DNA of 64,000 bases from Faecalicatena orotica (GCF_003149245.1 NZ_QGDL01000019.1:1-64000), one strand, 5' to 3'. Shown: positions 45,914 to 54,934, counted from the first letter of the stretch. Translations and numbers: made by a program. The notes: a model not told the origin generated them from the letters alone.

Positions 45914-46591
45914 ATGGTAAAAAAATTAGTAAGTATTTTGATTACAGGTATATTAATGATGTCGCTTGCAGCATGTGGAAACAGCGATAATACAGAACAA
46001 AAGGAAGGCAGAGCAAAAGAGACCGTGGCAACAGAACAGGAACGTGATACACAAGATCAGCAAGAAGCGGTTCAGGAAGAGGCATCACAGCAGCCAAGTG
46101 AAGTTGAGGAGACATCCGGTACATTAGTCGTATATTTTTCCTGGTCCGGAAACACAAAGGCAGTGGCGGAGTCAATTCAGACCCAGACTGGCGCAGATAT
46201 TTTTGAAATAGTTCCTGCTGATCCTTACACAGATGATTACAATGATCTTTTGGACATTGCCCAGGATGAACAGAGAAACGATGCAAGACCGGAAATTTCC
46301 GGAACCATTGACAATATGGATACGTATTCCACTATTTACTTAGGTTTCCCCAACTGGTGGGGCGATATGCCTATGATCCTTTACAGCTTTTTAGATGAAT
46401 ATGATCTATCAGGCAAGACAATCCTGCCGTTCTGCACCAGCGGAGGAAGTGGTTTTTCCGGTTCTATAGCAACGATACAGGAAATGGAACCCGATGCAAA
46501 AGTAATTGAAAATGGACTTTCTGTCAGTGATTCCGGTGCGGCGAATCCAGATGATGCAGTCACTGAATGGCTGGGAAGTCTGGAGGAATGA
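45914..46591 (+). CDS. Membrane-anchored flavodoxin lipoprotein
   Basis: The protein is 225 aa. The signal peptide has a lipobox (LMMSLAAC, Cys at about residue 21), then a linker rich in E, Q and T, then a flavodoxin domain (TLVVYFSWSGNTKAVAESI, GFPNWWGDMPMILYSF, FCTSGGSGFSGS). ATG at 45914 follows AGGAGGA; the frame extends 23 codons upstream without a suitable site. It would sit on the outer face of the membrane and carry FMN, so it may take part in extracytoplasmic electron transfer. Confidence 0.88.
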   Translation: MVKKLVSILITGILMMSLAACGNSDNTEQKEGRAKETVATEQERDTQDQQEAVQEEASQQPSEVEETSGTLVVYFSWSGNTKAVAESIQTQTGADIFEIVPADPYTDDYNDLLDIAQDEQRNDARPEISGTIDNMDTYSTIYLGFPNWWGDMPMILYSFLDEYDLSGKTILPFCTSGGSGFSGSIATIQEMEPDAKVIENGLSVSDSGAANPDDAVTEWLGSLEE

Positions 46592-46603
46592 TCAACAATA
46601 TAT

Positions 46604-46626
46604 AAGGGACCGACGTGCCCCTTGTT
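46604..46626 (+). terminator. Short terminator-like hairpin
   Basis: AAGGG (46604-46608) and CCCTT (46618-46622) form a stem that is followed by GTTTT. The stem is only about 5-6 bp. Confidence 0.45.
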
Positions 46627-46692
46627 TTAGAATAACCATGTAAGTTCATGATTCTGAACAGTTACAAATTTATCAATAGGGAGGAAGAACAG

Positions 46693-47175
46693 ATGAGTAA
46701 AAAATTGGTGGCGTATTTTTCAGCAAGCGGAGTGACAGAAGGAGTTGCAAAAAAACTGGCAGAGGCAGCGGAAGCAGATTTATATGAGATCAAACCCGAG
46801 AAGCCTTATACAAGGGCTGACTTAAACTGGAACGATCAGAACAGCCGGAGCTCAGTAGAAATGAAGAATCCCGCTTCACGTCCTGCCATTGCAACGGAAG
46901 TACAGGATATGGAACAATATGAAACCATATTTGTAGGATTTCCGGTGTGGTGGTATGTTGCACCGACTATCATAAATACATTCTTGGAAAGTTATGATTT
47001 TGCAGGGAAAAATATAATTTTGTTTGCCACATCAGGGGGAAGCGGGCTTGGAAACAGTCAGAAAAACTTAGAGGCTTGTGTAGCTGATACAGCAAAATGG
47101 ATTCCCGGAAAAAGATTTTCGGGCAGTGTTTCGGTAGAGGAACTGACAAGGTGGATTAGCGGATTGGCTTTGTAA
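46693..47175 (+). CDS. Cytoplasmic flavodoxin
   Basis: The protein is 160 aa. It is a full flavodoxin fold: [20 protein letters not shown] (phosphate loop), [20 protein letters not shown] and [16 protein letters not shown] at 46693 follows GGAGGAA; the frame starts 15 codons earlier without a ribosome site. It shows no signal peptide, in contrast to the lipoprotein relative upstream. Confidence 0.88.
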   Translation: MSKKLVAYFSASGVTEGVAKKLAEAAEADLYEIKPEKPYTRADLNWNDQNSRSSVEMKNPASRPAIATEVQDMEQYETIFVGFPVWWYVAPTIINTFLESYDFAGKNIILFATSGGSGLGNSQKNLEACVADTAKWIPGKRFSGSVSVEELTRWISGLAL

Positions 47176-47282
47176 TATATAAGAATGAGAGAAAAAGGGG
47201 CAGAAAATAAAGGGGATGTTTGCGATATGTTTTTGGATTTCGTACAGTTTAAAACAGCTCTCTTTTAAGCAGGTGGCGGGAT

Positions 47283-47640
47283 ATGAAAAAAACAGCATTT
47301 GTTTTAGTGTCAGTGATTCTGATGAGCCTGCTGGGAGCGTATGGCACGACAGATGCGGAAGAGGAAAAAGAGCAAAAGCAAAGGATACAGTCAACAGAAG
47401 AGAATGATACAGAGGACAGGAATACTGAAACAGGGTGTTCACGTTTCTGGAAGAATACGACTTTTCCGGTAAGACAATCGTTCCCTTCTGCACCCACGGC
47501 GGCAGTGCATTGGGGAGAAGTGAGGGTGATATTGCCAGCCTGGTACCAGATGACGTCCTTCCTGACAGCCTGGCTGTAAGCGGCTCCAGCGTGGATGGTG
47601 CGCAGGCTGACGTCGAAGAATGGTTAAACAAACGGGCTTG
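47283..47640 (+). pseudogene. Flavodoxin lipoprotein gene with internal deletion and frameshift
   Basis: The start encodes a signal peptide and acidic linker (MKKTAFVLVSVILMSLLGAY), but the lipobox Cys appears to be Tyr. At about 47433 the frame switches and a flavodoxin C-terminus follows (FTFLEEYDFSGKTIVPFCTH, then GGSALGRSEGDI, ADVEEWLNK). The FMN-loop half is gone. It is a broken paralogue of the 45914 gene. Confidence 0.8.
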
Positions 47641-47714
47641 GGTTGCAATAGCCCATCTGGATAGCTCACGACAGCGCTTACGACAACTGAAAACCAAAAA
47701 GGAGATGATGGCCA

Positions 47715-48407
47715 ATGAAAAAAATAATAGATATCCTCATGACAGTGCTCCTTCCCGTCTTAATGGCCTATTCGCTGCTGGGAAAAGACATCCACGAGTG
47801 GGCAGGAGTTGCCATGTTTCTGCTGTTTATACTCCATCATGTACTGAACTTTAAGTGGCACAAGAACTTGTTTCGGGGAAAATACAGCGGTGTAAGGATA
47901 CTGGGGACTACGGTGAACCTTCTGATATTCCTGCTGATGCTTTCCCTTATGGCAAGTGGTATTATAATGAGCCACTATGTGTTTCCATTCCTCTCCATTG
48001 AAAGCGGCGCTTCGCTTGCAAGAACCGTACATTTGGTTGCATCCTACTGGTGCTATGTGCTGACCTCTGTCCATCTTGGACTTCATGGAGGGATGATAAT
48101 GGGGATGCTGAGAAAGGCATTCCGTATGGAAAAGGCATCCTCCAAACGGCGGATCATGTTACACATTGCCGCTGCATTGCTATCCGTCTATGGAATCTAT
48201 GCTTTTGTACAGCGCGGGTTGGCTGATTATATGCTGCTGCGGACTGAGTTTGTCTTTTTCGACTTTTTAGAGCCACTTGCATTCTTCTTTCTGGATTATC
48301 TGGCTATCATGGCATTGTTTGTCATTTTGGGCTATTATGCTGCTAAGCTGCTGACCAAAGCACAGGCAGGTACTGACAAATTGTTTCACAGAAAAAGGAG
48401 AAAATAA
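47715..48407 (+). CDS. DUF4405-type membrane protein (cytochrome b-like, 6 TM)
   Basis: The protein is 230 aa with about six hydrophobic helices. Paired histidines inside helices (LLFILHHVLNFKWH, ARTVHLVASYWCYVLTSVHL, GLHGG) look like haem-b ligands, as in DUF4405 proteins related to ferric reductase and cytochrome b561-like families. Together with the nearby flavodoxins it suggests a membrane electron-transfer route (inference). It is preceded by AAGGAG and overlaps a short broken gene start at 48407. Confidence 0.82.
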   Translation: MKKIIDILMTVLLPVLMAYSLLGKDIHEWAGVAMFLLFILHHVLNFKWHKNLFRGKYSGVRILGTTVNLLIFLLMLSLMASGIIMSHYVFPFLSIESGASLARTVHLVASYWCYVLTSVHLGLHGGMIMGMLRKAFRMEKASSKRRIMLHIAAALLSVYGIYAFVQRGLADYMLLRTEFVFFDFLEPLAFFFLDYLAIMALFVILGYYAAKLLTKAQAGTDKLFHRKRRK

Positions 48408-48481
48408 TGAAAAAATACCCATTGGCATTTTTATGGCACTGGCCATGTCCACTTTTTTGAGGGGGAATAAGTATGCTTAAG
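48407..48481 (+). pseudogene. Remnant of a signal-peptide gene start with poly-A frameshift
   Basis: ATG overlaps the DUF4405 stop (TAATG) and has AAGGAG before it, but stops after 17 codons. One more A in the A-run would give MKK-IPIGIFMALAMSTF, a good signal peptide, ending at 48481 inside the next gene. It is probably the trace of another deleted flavodoxin lipoprotein gene. Confidence 0.4.
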
Positions 48482-49180
48482 GTTGCTTTGGTGGATGATG
48501 ATACAGGGTATCTTCAATTAATGCAGTCATACATTAAGCGTTATGAAAGAGAAGAAGGAATACGGTGTAAGGTAACGTTATTTCTCAATGGTCTTAATTT
48601 TGTAGAAGATTATGAAGGAAACTATGATGTTATTTTTCTTGATATCGAAATGCCCCATATGGACGGTCTGGAGACGGCAAGGAGAATCCGCAGGAAGGAC
48701 AGCCAGACAGGAATTGTATTTGTGACAAATATGGCGCAGTATGCCATCAGGGGGTATGAAGTGAATGCCATTGATTTTATCGTAAAGCCTTTGGAGTATT
48801 ATGTTTTTGCAGATAAATTGAAGAAAGCAATACAGCTGTTAAAGTTGAATGAAGAGCGGAATATTATAATTGAGACGGAGGATTCCGTTGAAAAAATTAA
48901 TTTGTCCAGGATTTTCTATATAGAGAAGGATAAGAATTATGTGGTGTATCATACGGAAGATGCAGATTATCGTGTCAGGGGAACGATGAAAAAGGTTGAA
49001 GAAGTCCTGGCGTCCGAAGGATTTTCTAAGTGTATTAATGGGTGTCTGGTGAATGTACGCCACATTACAAAAATTGAGAAGGATACTGTATGGCTGGATC
49101 AGATCTGCCTTCCTTTGAGCAGGCAGCGGAAAAAAGAGTTTCGGGAAGATTTTATGAAATATATAGGGGGTGTGTATTGA
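48473..49180 (+). CDS. LytTR-family response regulator (cassette 1)
   Basis: The protein is 235 aa. The receiver domain has acidic pocket DDD at residues 8-10, phosphoacceptor D57 in VIFLDIEMP and the FVTNMAQYA and FIVKPL motifs. The LytTR DNA-binding domain (about 135-235) includes RIFYIEKDKNYVVYHT and the CLVNVRHI and LPLSRQRKKEF ends. It is followed with a 1-nt overlap by its histidine kinase. The probable target is the GH3 promoter at 50569-50625 (see there). Confidence 0.94.
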   Translation: MLKVALVDDDTGYLQLMQSYIKRYEREEGIRCKVTLFLNGLNFVEDYEGNYDVIFLDIEMPHMDGLETARRIRRKDSQTGIVFVTNMAQYAIRGYEVNAIDFIVKPLEYYVFADKLKKAIQLLKLNEERNIIIETEDSVEKINLSRIFYIEKDKNYVVYHTEDADYRVRGTMKKVEEVLASEGFSKCINGCLVNVRHITKIEKDTVWLDQICLPLSRQRKKEFREDFMKYIGGVY

Positions 49181-50481
49181 TGGAGGGAATGGAGTATATT
49201 TCCTGCGTGCGTTTTTCCATGCAGCTTATGATTGCTGAGTCTGTTTTTGTGATTTACTGGAAGAAAAAAGACTTTTTTGCTGGACGCTTTATATTGGCAT
49301 TGGTTGGATATTTTATCATGGCGTTGTCGGCTTTTACTGCATTTCGTTCCATTCCGGGAAATAATCCGGCTACATATATGTCATATTATATTGCTTTATT
49401 TGTACTAACCCTTATGGTTATGTTCTTCTGTTTTCAAGTAAAGAAAAAGGAAGTTCTTTTTGCAGGTGTGTGCGGCTATGCGACACAGCACATCGCTTAT
49501 GCAGCGTATACTATTTTCCATGAGCTGACAAACCTGAGGCTGCCGGCTGTATGGGATTTCCTGCTGCTCAGATTTTTTCCATATATATTAGCAGCAGTGA
49601 TTGTGTATTGTCTGCTCATAAGGAGATACGAAGGAAGGGGGGAGCTGGTGGATAAGGATATGCGGATGATCGTCCTTGCGCTCGTGATACTGCTTACGGT
49701 CATTTTTATCAGTGTATTAGTGGATACGGGCACATTTGGCGATGAAGCAGGCATTTTACGGAATGTTCTGTGTAAAGTATATGCGATCATCTGCAGCGTC
49801 CTTTCTATATTTATAGCATTTTCACTGTCCTGGCAGAACAGGATCACGCATGAAAATGAGATGATGGAGACTATGCTGCACAATATGGGTGAGCAGCAGA
49901 AACTGTCAAAGGAAACAGTAAACATCATCAATATTAAAAGCCATGATCTAAAATACAGAATTTCAAAAATTGCGAAGATTGAAGATGATCAGGAACAAAA
50001 AGAATATATTGAGGAAATTAAAAAAGCAGTTACGATTTACGATAATATTTACCAGACTGGTAACAGTGCAATGGACCTGATACTCACGGAAAAAAGTCTG
50101 ATGTGTGAAGAAAATGGTATAAAAGTCAGTTCTATGGTGGATGGCACGCTTTTGAATTTTATGCAAACAACGGATGTGTATGCGTTGTTTGGAAATCTGT
50201 TGGATAACGCGATTGAAAGTGTGATTAAGGAAGAAAACCGGGAAAAGCGCATCATTAGTATCCATATCTCAAGAAGAAACGAGGGGTGCCATATTCATGT
50301 GGAAAATTACTGTAATAAAGAACTGGTTTTTGAAAACGGCCTTCCGGTGACAACAAAAAGAGATAAAGCATATCATGGATTCGGAGTGAAAAGTATTAAA
50401 TACATTGTAGAAAAGTATCAGGGAGATGTGCTGATGCAGAAAGTGGATAACCGTTTTCGGGTAGATATTATGTTTTATTAA
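49180..50481 (+). CDS. GHKL sensor histidine kinase (cassette 1)
   Basis: The protein is 433 aa. About six membrane helices (residues 1-220) form the sensor; a coiled linker is followed by phosphoacceptor H255 in NIKSHDLKYR and a GHKL ATPase with N-box LFGNLLDNAIES and G-box FGVKSIKYIVEKY. This is the AgrC/FsrC-like kinase type, which usually senses peptides or membrane signals. The start at 49180 overlaps the regulator's stop by 1 nt (TGATG), giving a co-translated pair. A frame start at 49090 is an overlap artefact. Confidence 0.92.
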   Translation: MEGMEYISCVRFSMQLMIAESVFVIYWKKKDFFAGRFILALVGYFIMALSAFTAFRSIPGNNPATYMSYYIALFVLTLMVMFFCFQVKKKEVLFAGVCGYATQHIAYAAYTIFHELTNLRLPAVWDFLLLRFFPYILAAVIVYCLLIRRYEGRGELVDKDMRMIVLALVILLTVIFISVLVDTGTFGDEAGILRNVLCKVYAIICSVLSIFIAFSLSWQNRITHENEMMETMLHNMGEQQKLSKETVNIINIKSHDLKYRISKIAKIEDDQEQKEYIEEIKKAVTIYDNIYQTGNSAMDLILTEKSLMCEENGIKVSSMVDGTLLNFMQTTDVYALFGNLLDNAIESVIKEENREKRIISIHISRRNEGCHIHVENYCNKELVFENGLPVTTKRDKAYHGFGVKSIKYIVEKYQGDVLMQKVDNRFRVDIMFY

Positions 50482-50495
50482 CAGGTTTTGATGAG

Positions 50496-50549
50496 CGTCT
50501 GCGCATGGAAGAAACAAGAAAGTTCTCTTCTATGCGCAGACGTTTTGTC
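50496..50549 (+). terminator. Terminator of the cassette 1 two-component operon
   Basis: CGTCTGCGCAT (50496-50506) pairs with ATGCGCAGACG (50532-50542) and GTTTTGTCTT follows. The GH3 gene therefore needs its own promoter. Confidence 0.85.
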
Positions 50550-50568
50550 TTATATATAAAAGAGATGT

Positions 50569-50625
50569 ACCGGTTTTACCTCCAGAATAACCAACTATAC
50601 CACAACACGTTTTTTAAATAGAATA
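50569..50625 (+). promoter_or_regulatory. Cassette 1 GH3 promoter with paired LytTR-type repeats
   Basis: ACCGGTTTTACC (50569-50580) and ACCAACTATACC (50590-50601) begin exactly 21 bp apart; the second overlaps the -35 position of a promoter with -10 TAGAAT at 50620-50625. LytTR proteins bind such 9-12-bp direct repeats at about 21-bp spacing. The same repeat type is found before the cassette 2 GH3 gene. Confidence 0.65.
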
Positions 50626-50695
50626 GTGGTATTTTTATTACATAAGAACTGCATGGCCGTGTGTTCAGTAATGATAAGGAAAAGGAGAGGACATT

Positions 50696-53626
50696 ATGGA
50701 AATAGCTTGGGAAGACGTCATAAGTGTCATTACACAGATTAAGGGATATCTGGTTTTTATCGGAGTGATGCTTGTAGCTTTAGTAGTAGCCTTAGTGGCA
50801 GTAAAGAAATTGGAAAAACCTTTAAAAGGGTTTGTACGTTTACAGTCGGTATTTGCATTTCTTTTGGTTCTGGTAGTTACAGTAAATGCAATTTGTCTGG
50901 GACCTATGCACAACACAATTAACGGTGCGATGGCTAAGATGGGAACGCTGACAGAGGAATCTGTGGCAAATTCAAGAGATGTGATAGAACGTGTGGCAGA
51001 AGAAGGAATTGTCATGGTGAAGAACGAAGACGGTGCTTTGCCGCTTGAGACAAGAAGCTTAAACGTATTTGGCTGGTCATCTGCGAATCCGGTATATGGC
51101 GGAAGCGGATCAGGAACAGTTGATGCGAGTACGGCAGTGAGTCTTTTAGATGGACTGGAAAATGCCGGGTTCTCACTTAACACAGAATTATCTGATATGT
51201 ATACAGAATACCGCAGTGAACGTCCGGTCATAGGGATTAACCAGGAGGGACAGGATTGGACACTTCCGGAGATACCGGCAGAGGATTACAGCGAGGAGAT
51301 GCTGGCCAATGCACAGGAGTTTTCAAATACGGCATTAGTTGTTATATCACGTGCAGGAGGAGAAGGTTCCGATCTGCCTCATGATATGGGTGCTGTAATG
51401 GACGGTTCATGGAATGAGCCGGGTACAAAATATCTGAATGCAAAGTATGATAACACTTCTGAGGAATACGCAGACTTTGAAGATGGACAGCATTATCTTG
51501 AGCCCAGTCAGACAGAGCAGAGGATGATAGATATGGTATGCAGCCGGTTTGAGGATGTAGTTGTGGTCTATAACGGATCCAATACTTTTGAACTGGACTG
51601 GCTGGATGATTATGAGCAGATTAAGGGAGCATTCCTTATTCCAGGCGCAGGTGCCACCGGCTTCAATGCCCTTGGAAAGATTCTTACAGGGGAGGTAAAC
51701 CCATCCGGAAAAACAGCGGATACCTGGGTACGTGACCTTACACAGACACCATATTTTCATAACATCGGAAGTATGACTTACACAAATGTACAGGACATGC
51801 TGGATGCTGCAAAGGCAGAGTGGGAGGCTGCTGACGGAGTGGCAGGCTTTGTCAGGTATGTTGAAAATATTTATACAGGCTACCGTTTTTATGAAACGGC
51901 AGATGCAGAAGGATTTCTTAATTATGAAGAAGCTGTGCTGTATCCCTTTGGCTATGGCCTCAGCTACACAGAATTTGAGCAGTCAATGGGTGATATCACC
52001 ACAGATAGGGATGGAAATCTGACAGTAGAAGTTACAGTTACGAATACAGGAAATTCTGCAGGCAAGGACGTAGTGGAACTTTATTATACACCGCCCTACA
52101 CCAATGGCGGAATTGAAAAAGCCTCTGTGAATCTGATCGCATTGGATAAGACCCAGATGCTTGATCCAGGTGCAAGTGAAGCTTTAACACTTACATGGAA
52201 TCAAGAAGATATGGCGTCCTATGACACTTATGGAAATGGTTGTTATGTTTTGGAACGCGGGGACTACGCAATTAGTCTGAGGACAGATTCCCATACAGTA
52301 GTTAGTGAACAGAATTACAATGTGGCGGAAACCATCATATATGATGAGTCAAATCCAAGAACGGATGACGTGACCGTTGCCACCAATCAGATGCAGTCAG
52401 CGGAAGGAGATGTGGAATATCTGTCACGTGCAGATGGGTTTGCAAATTATGCATCAGCCACAGCCGGCCCTACAGATGCGGACAGAGAAGCAAAAGCTGA
52501 GATACTGGCAAATGGTACATATGATCCAACGGAATACAACAAAGAAGAAGACGTCATGCCCACAACAGGTGCCGATAATGAGATTGAGCTGTTTGATTTA
52601 AGAGATGCTGATTATGATGATGAAAGATGGGAACAGCTTCTTGATAACCTTTCAATAGATGACATGGTGAACCTGATCGGATATGGCGGGTTCCAGACAG
52701 TAGAAGTGACATCGGTAGGAAAAGTTGCTACACAGGACACTGACGGACCGGCAGGTATTAATTCCTTCTTTACTGGCTCTTATGGAACTGGATACTGTTC
52801 AGAAAGTTTGATTGCACAGACTTGGAATGAAGAACTTGCCCATGAAGTAGGTCTTGGAATCACCAACGAGGCTGTGGACTTTGGATTTGCCGGATGGTAC
52901 GGGCCAGCCATGAATCTTCACCGCTCTGCATTTGGAGGAAGAAACTTTGAGTATTATTCAGAAGATGGTGTTCTGAGCGCTGTAATGGCAGTCAATACCA
53001 TTCAGGGAGCATATGAGAATGGTGTGTATCCTTATCTGAAGCACTTTGGTTTCAACGAACAGGAAACGAACCGTAATGCTATGTTGAACACATGGCTCAC
53101 GGAGCAGTCAGCAAGAGAAAATTACCTGAAGCCATTTGAAGCGTGTGTGAAAAATAATGACGGAGAAGCGTTGGCAGTCATGTCAGTATTTAATTATATA
53201 GGAAATGAATGGGGAGGCGGTTATGCTCCGCTTCTGAACAATATCCTCCGTGATGAATGGGGATTCCAGGGAATGGTTCTGACAGATTATTTTGGAAACT
53301 ATGGTTATATGGATGCAGACAGAGCCATCCGCGGCGGAAGCGACTGTATGTTAGGGACAACTGGAGGAGAGGCACTGATCACAGACCAGAAGAGCGCTAC
53401 TTCTGTATTGGCTATGCGTCAGGCGAACAAGAATATTATGTACACAGTGGTAAACAGTGTGGCCTATGAAGATTACACACCTGGAACGATTCCTGTATGG
53501 ATGCAGATATTCTATGGTGTAGACGCAGCGCTTGCAGTGATTTTAATTGCACTTGAAGTCATTGTAATACGAAACTATATAAGAAAAAAAAATTCTAAGA
53601 TTACCGTTGAGACTGTAGAAGAATAG
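50696..53626 (+). CDS. Membrane-anchored GH3 glycosidase, permuted order (cassette 1)
   Basis: The protein is 976 aa. Two N-terminal membrane helices (about 18-40 and 55-78, with KKLEKPLKGF between them on the inside) are followed by the GH3 C-type domain (VAEEGIVMVKNEDGALPLET, TGEVNPSGKTADTW), an FN3-like domain, the TIM barrel (GPAMNLHRSAFGGRNFEYYS, KHFGFNEQETNR) with probable nucleophile D864 in VLTDY, and a C-terminal helix (955-975) plus RNYIRKKN. Charge places the catalytic body outside the cell, held at both ends. The substrate is unknown: a host or plant glycoside, wall sugar or glycosylated signal are all possible. Confidence 0.9.
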   Translation: MEIAWEDVISVITQIKGYLVFIGVMLVALVVALVAVKKLEKPLKGFVRLQSVFAFLLVLVVTVNAICLGPMHNTINGAMAKMGTLTEESVANSRDVIERVAEEGIVMVKNEDGALPLETRSLNVFGWSSANPVYGGSGSGTVDASTAVSLLDGLENAGFSLNTELSDMYTEYRSERPVIGINQEGQDWTLPEIPAEDYSEEMLANAQEFSNTALVVISRAGGEGSDLPHDMGAVMDGSWNEPGTKYLNAKYDNTSEEYADFEDGQHYLEPSQTEQRMIDMVCSRFEDVVVVYNGSNTFELDWLDDYEQIKGAFLIPGAGATGFNALGKILTGEVNPSGKTADTWVRDLTQTPYFHNIGSMTYTNVQDMLDAAKAEWEAADGVAGFVRYVENIYTGYRFYETADAEGFLNYEEAVLYPFGYGLSYTEFEQSMGDITTDRDGNLTVEVTVTNTGNSAGKDVVELYYTPPYTNGGIEKASVNLIALDKTQMLDPGASEALTLTWNQEDMASYDTYGNGCYVLERGDYAISLRTDSHTVVSEQNYNVAETIIYDESNPRTDDVTVATNQMQSAEGDVEYLSRADGFANYASATAGPTDADREAKAEILANGTYDPTEYNKEEDVMPTTGADNEIELFDLRDADYDDERWEQLLDNLSIDDMVNLIGYGGFQTVEVTSVGKVATQDTDGPAGINSFFTGSYGTGYCSESLIAQTWNEELAHEVGLGITNEAVDFGFAGWYGPAMNLHRSAFGGRNFEYYSEDGVLSAVMAVNTIQGAYENGVYPYLKHFGFNEQETNRNAMLNTWLTEQSARENYLKPFEACVKNNDGEALAVMSVFNYIGNEWGGGYAPLLNNILRDEWGFQGMVLTDYFGNYGYMDADRAIRGGSDCMLGTTGGEALITDQKSATSVLAMRQANKNIMYTVVNSVAYEDYTPGTIPVWMQIFYGVDAALAVILIALEVIVIRNYIRKKNSKITVETVEE

Positions 53627-53640
53627 CAGGTAAGTCAGAA

Positions 53641-53676
53641 GAGACTTGAGACAGAGATAGTCTCAGGTCTCTTTGT
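53641..53676 (+). terminator. Terminator of GH3 cassette 1
   Basis: GAGACTTGAGAC (53641-53652) pairs, with one mismatch, with GTCTCAGGTCTC (53660-53671), followed by TTTG. Confidence 0.75.
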
Positions 53677-53693
53677 AGAATAGAGGTGAGCAG

Positions 53694-53842
53694 ATGAAAC
53701 ATCAAGATTTGATCAATAAAATGACATTAGAGGAAAAAGCCCCAATGCCTGTATTGGCTGCAGAAACTGTGAGACGGTCTGCCCGCAGCAGATTAAAATA
53801 TCAGAGGCAGTGGAAGACTTTACAAAGAAACTTATGGCTTAA
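53694..53842 (+). pseudogene. Chimeric fragment: GH3 start joined to a ferredoxin-type aldo/keto reductase end
   Basis: From ATG 53694 the frame reads KHQDLINKMTLEEKA, the normal opening of a GH3 beta-glucosidase of the common order. From about 53747 another frame reads ACIGCRNCETVCPQQIKIS through to KKLMA and TAA at 53840-53842, the 4Fe-4S CxxCxxCxxxCP tail of Fe-S aldo/keto reductases. Both are fragments; the join lies in the spacer between the duplicated cassettes, marking a deletion breakpoint. Confidence 0.65.
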
Positions 53843-53847
53843 TTAAA

Positions 53848-53878
53848 ATAAGGCTGTCACGATAGTTGGCAGCCTTAT
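53848..53878. terminator. Terminator between convergent fragments
   Basis: ATAAGGCTG pairs with CAGCCTTAT around a 13-nt loop, between the fragment (+) and the LysR pseudogene (-). Confidence 0.7.
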
Positions 53879-53904
53879 GCAGTCTCTCGTAATAAAGTTT
53901 CCCG

Positions 53905-54795
53905 TTATTCTAAATCAGTGTCAGAAAACTGTTTTTTCATTTCTTCCAGTAGTACAGAGGCAACAGGAGTAAACACTTGATATTTTTTCCAGATAATGTA
54001 CATAGGAGATTGTAAGGCCGGATTCAATGGACGGAAACATAAGGGGCTTTCCTGCCCGGTGTAGATAATATTGTCAAATCCCAGTGCATATCCCAGACCT
54101 TCCCGCACCATGACGGAGGCGTTAAAAAGCAGGTCATATGTTGCGATAATATTTAGTTTGTCCAGCATTTCACCCAGCCATTTCTGCATTTCTTCCGTCA
54201 TGCTCTGCCGGGAACAGATCAGTGGGTGGTCTAGCAGATCCGCTGGCTGAATGAATGGTTTTTGTGCCAGAGGACTGTCTTTTCTCATAATCAGTCACCA
54301 TGTGTCGGAGGAGGGCATTTTCAAATAATTATACTTGGACAGATCGACTTCCTGAACAATAATGGCAAAATCCAGAAGCCCCCGCTCTATCCGCTCGTTT
54401 ACAGCGTCGGTACCGCTGCTGTAAAAGTGACAGCGGATACGGGGGTATTTCTCTTGGATTTTTTTCATTATCCGGGAAAAATACTTGATATTTTCTGACT
54501 CAGCGCATCCAATATGGATATCCCCGCCATTGATGTCATCTAAAGATTTGAATTCATCCGTAGTCTTGGCAACCATATCAAGGATATCTTCTGCCCGTTT
54601 ACGCAAAAGCATCCCCTCATCTGTGAGCTTAATGGAATAATTACTTCGGATAAACAGTTTTTTTCCTAATTCTTCTTCCAATTCTTTTAACTGCCGGGAT
54701 AACGTGGGCTGGGAAATGTGAAGACGTCCAGCAACCTTGGTGATATTCCCTTCTCGTGCAGCTTCCAAAAAATATCCTAAAACTCGGATTTCCAT
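53905..54795 (-). pseudogene. LysR-family regulator with an in-frame TGA (copy 2)
   Basis: From the start (complement of 54795, GGAGG before it) 166 residues are intact: HTH (EAAREGNITKVAGRLHISQP) and part of the ligand domain, to SSDTW. Then TGA at the complement of 54295-54297 interrupts, and the same frame resumes LIMRKDSPLAQKPF to 53905. The intact paralogue reads W-G-V-L-M-R-K-D-S here, so a single G-to-T change in a GGA codon explains the stop. The truncated protein could still bind DNA but lacks half its sensor domain. Confidence 0.85.
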
Positions 54796-54934
54796 GCAAT
54801 CCTCCTCATTGATTTTAAATATGAAAAGTATACCATGAGAAGAAATTCATTTCAAGAATAACTAGAAATGAAAAACAGGTATTTTACATTTCTGAGAGTA
54901 TGCTATACACTTTACTTGTAAGGAGGTGAACCAT

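Noticed and set aside
47068-47715. 215-codon minus-strand open frame across the flavodoxin genes
   Set aside because: It crosses the end of a real flavodoxin and a pseudogene, with no ribosome site and no recognisable fold.
54289-54297. TGA in the LysR gene as a selenocysteine or recoded codon
   Set aside because: The paralogue has Gly, not Cys, at this place, LysR proteins are not selenoproteins, and other genes nearby use TGA as a normal stop.
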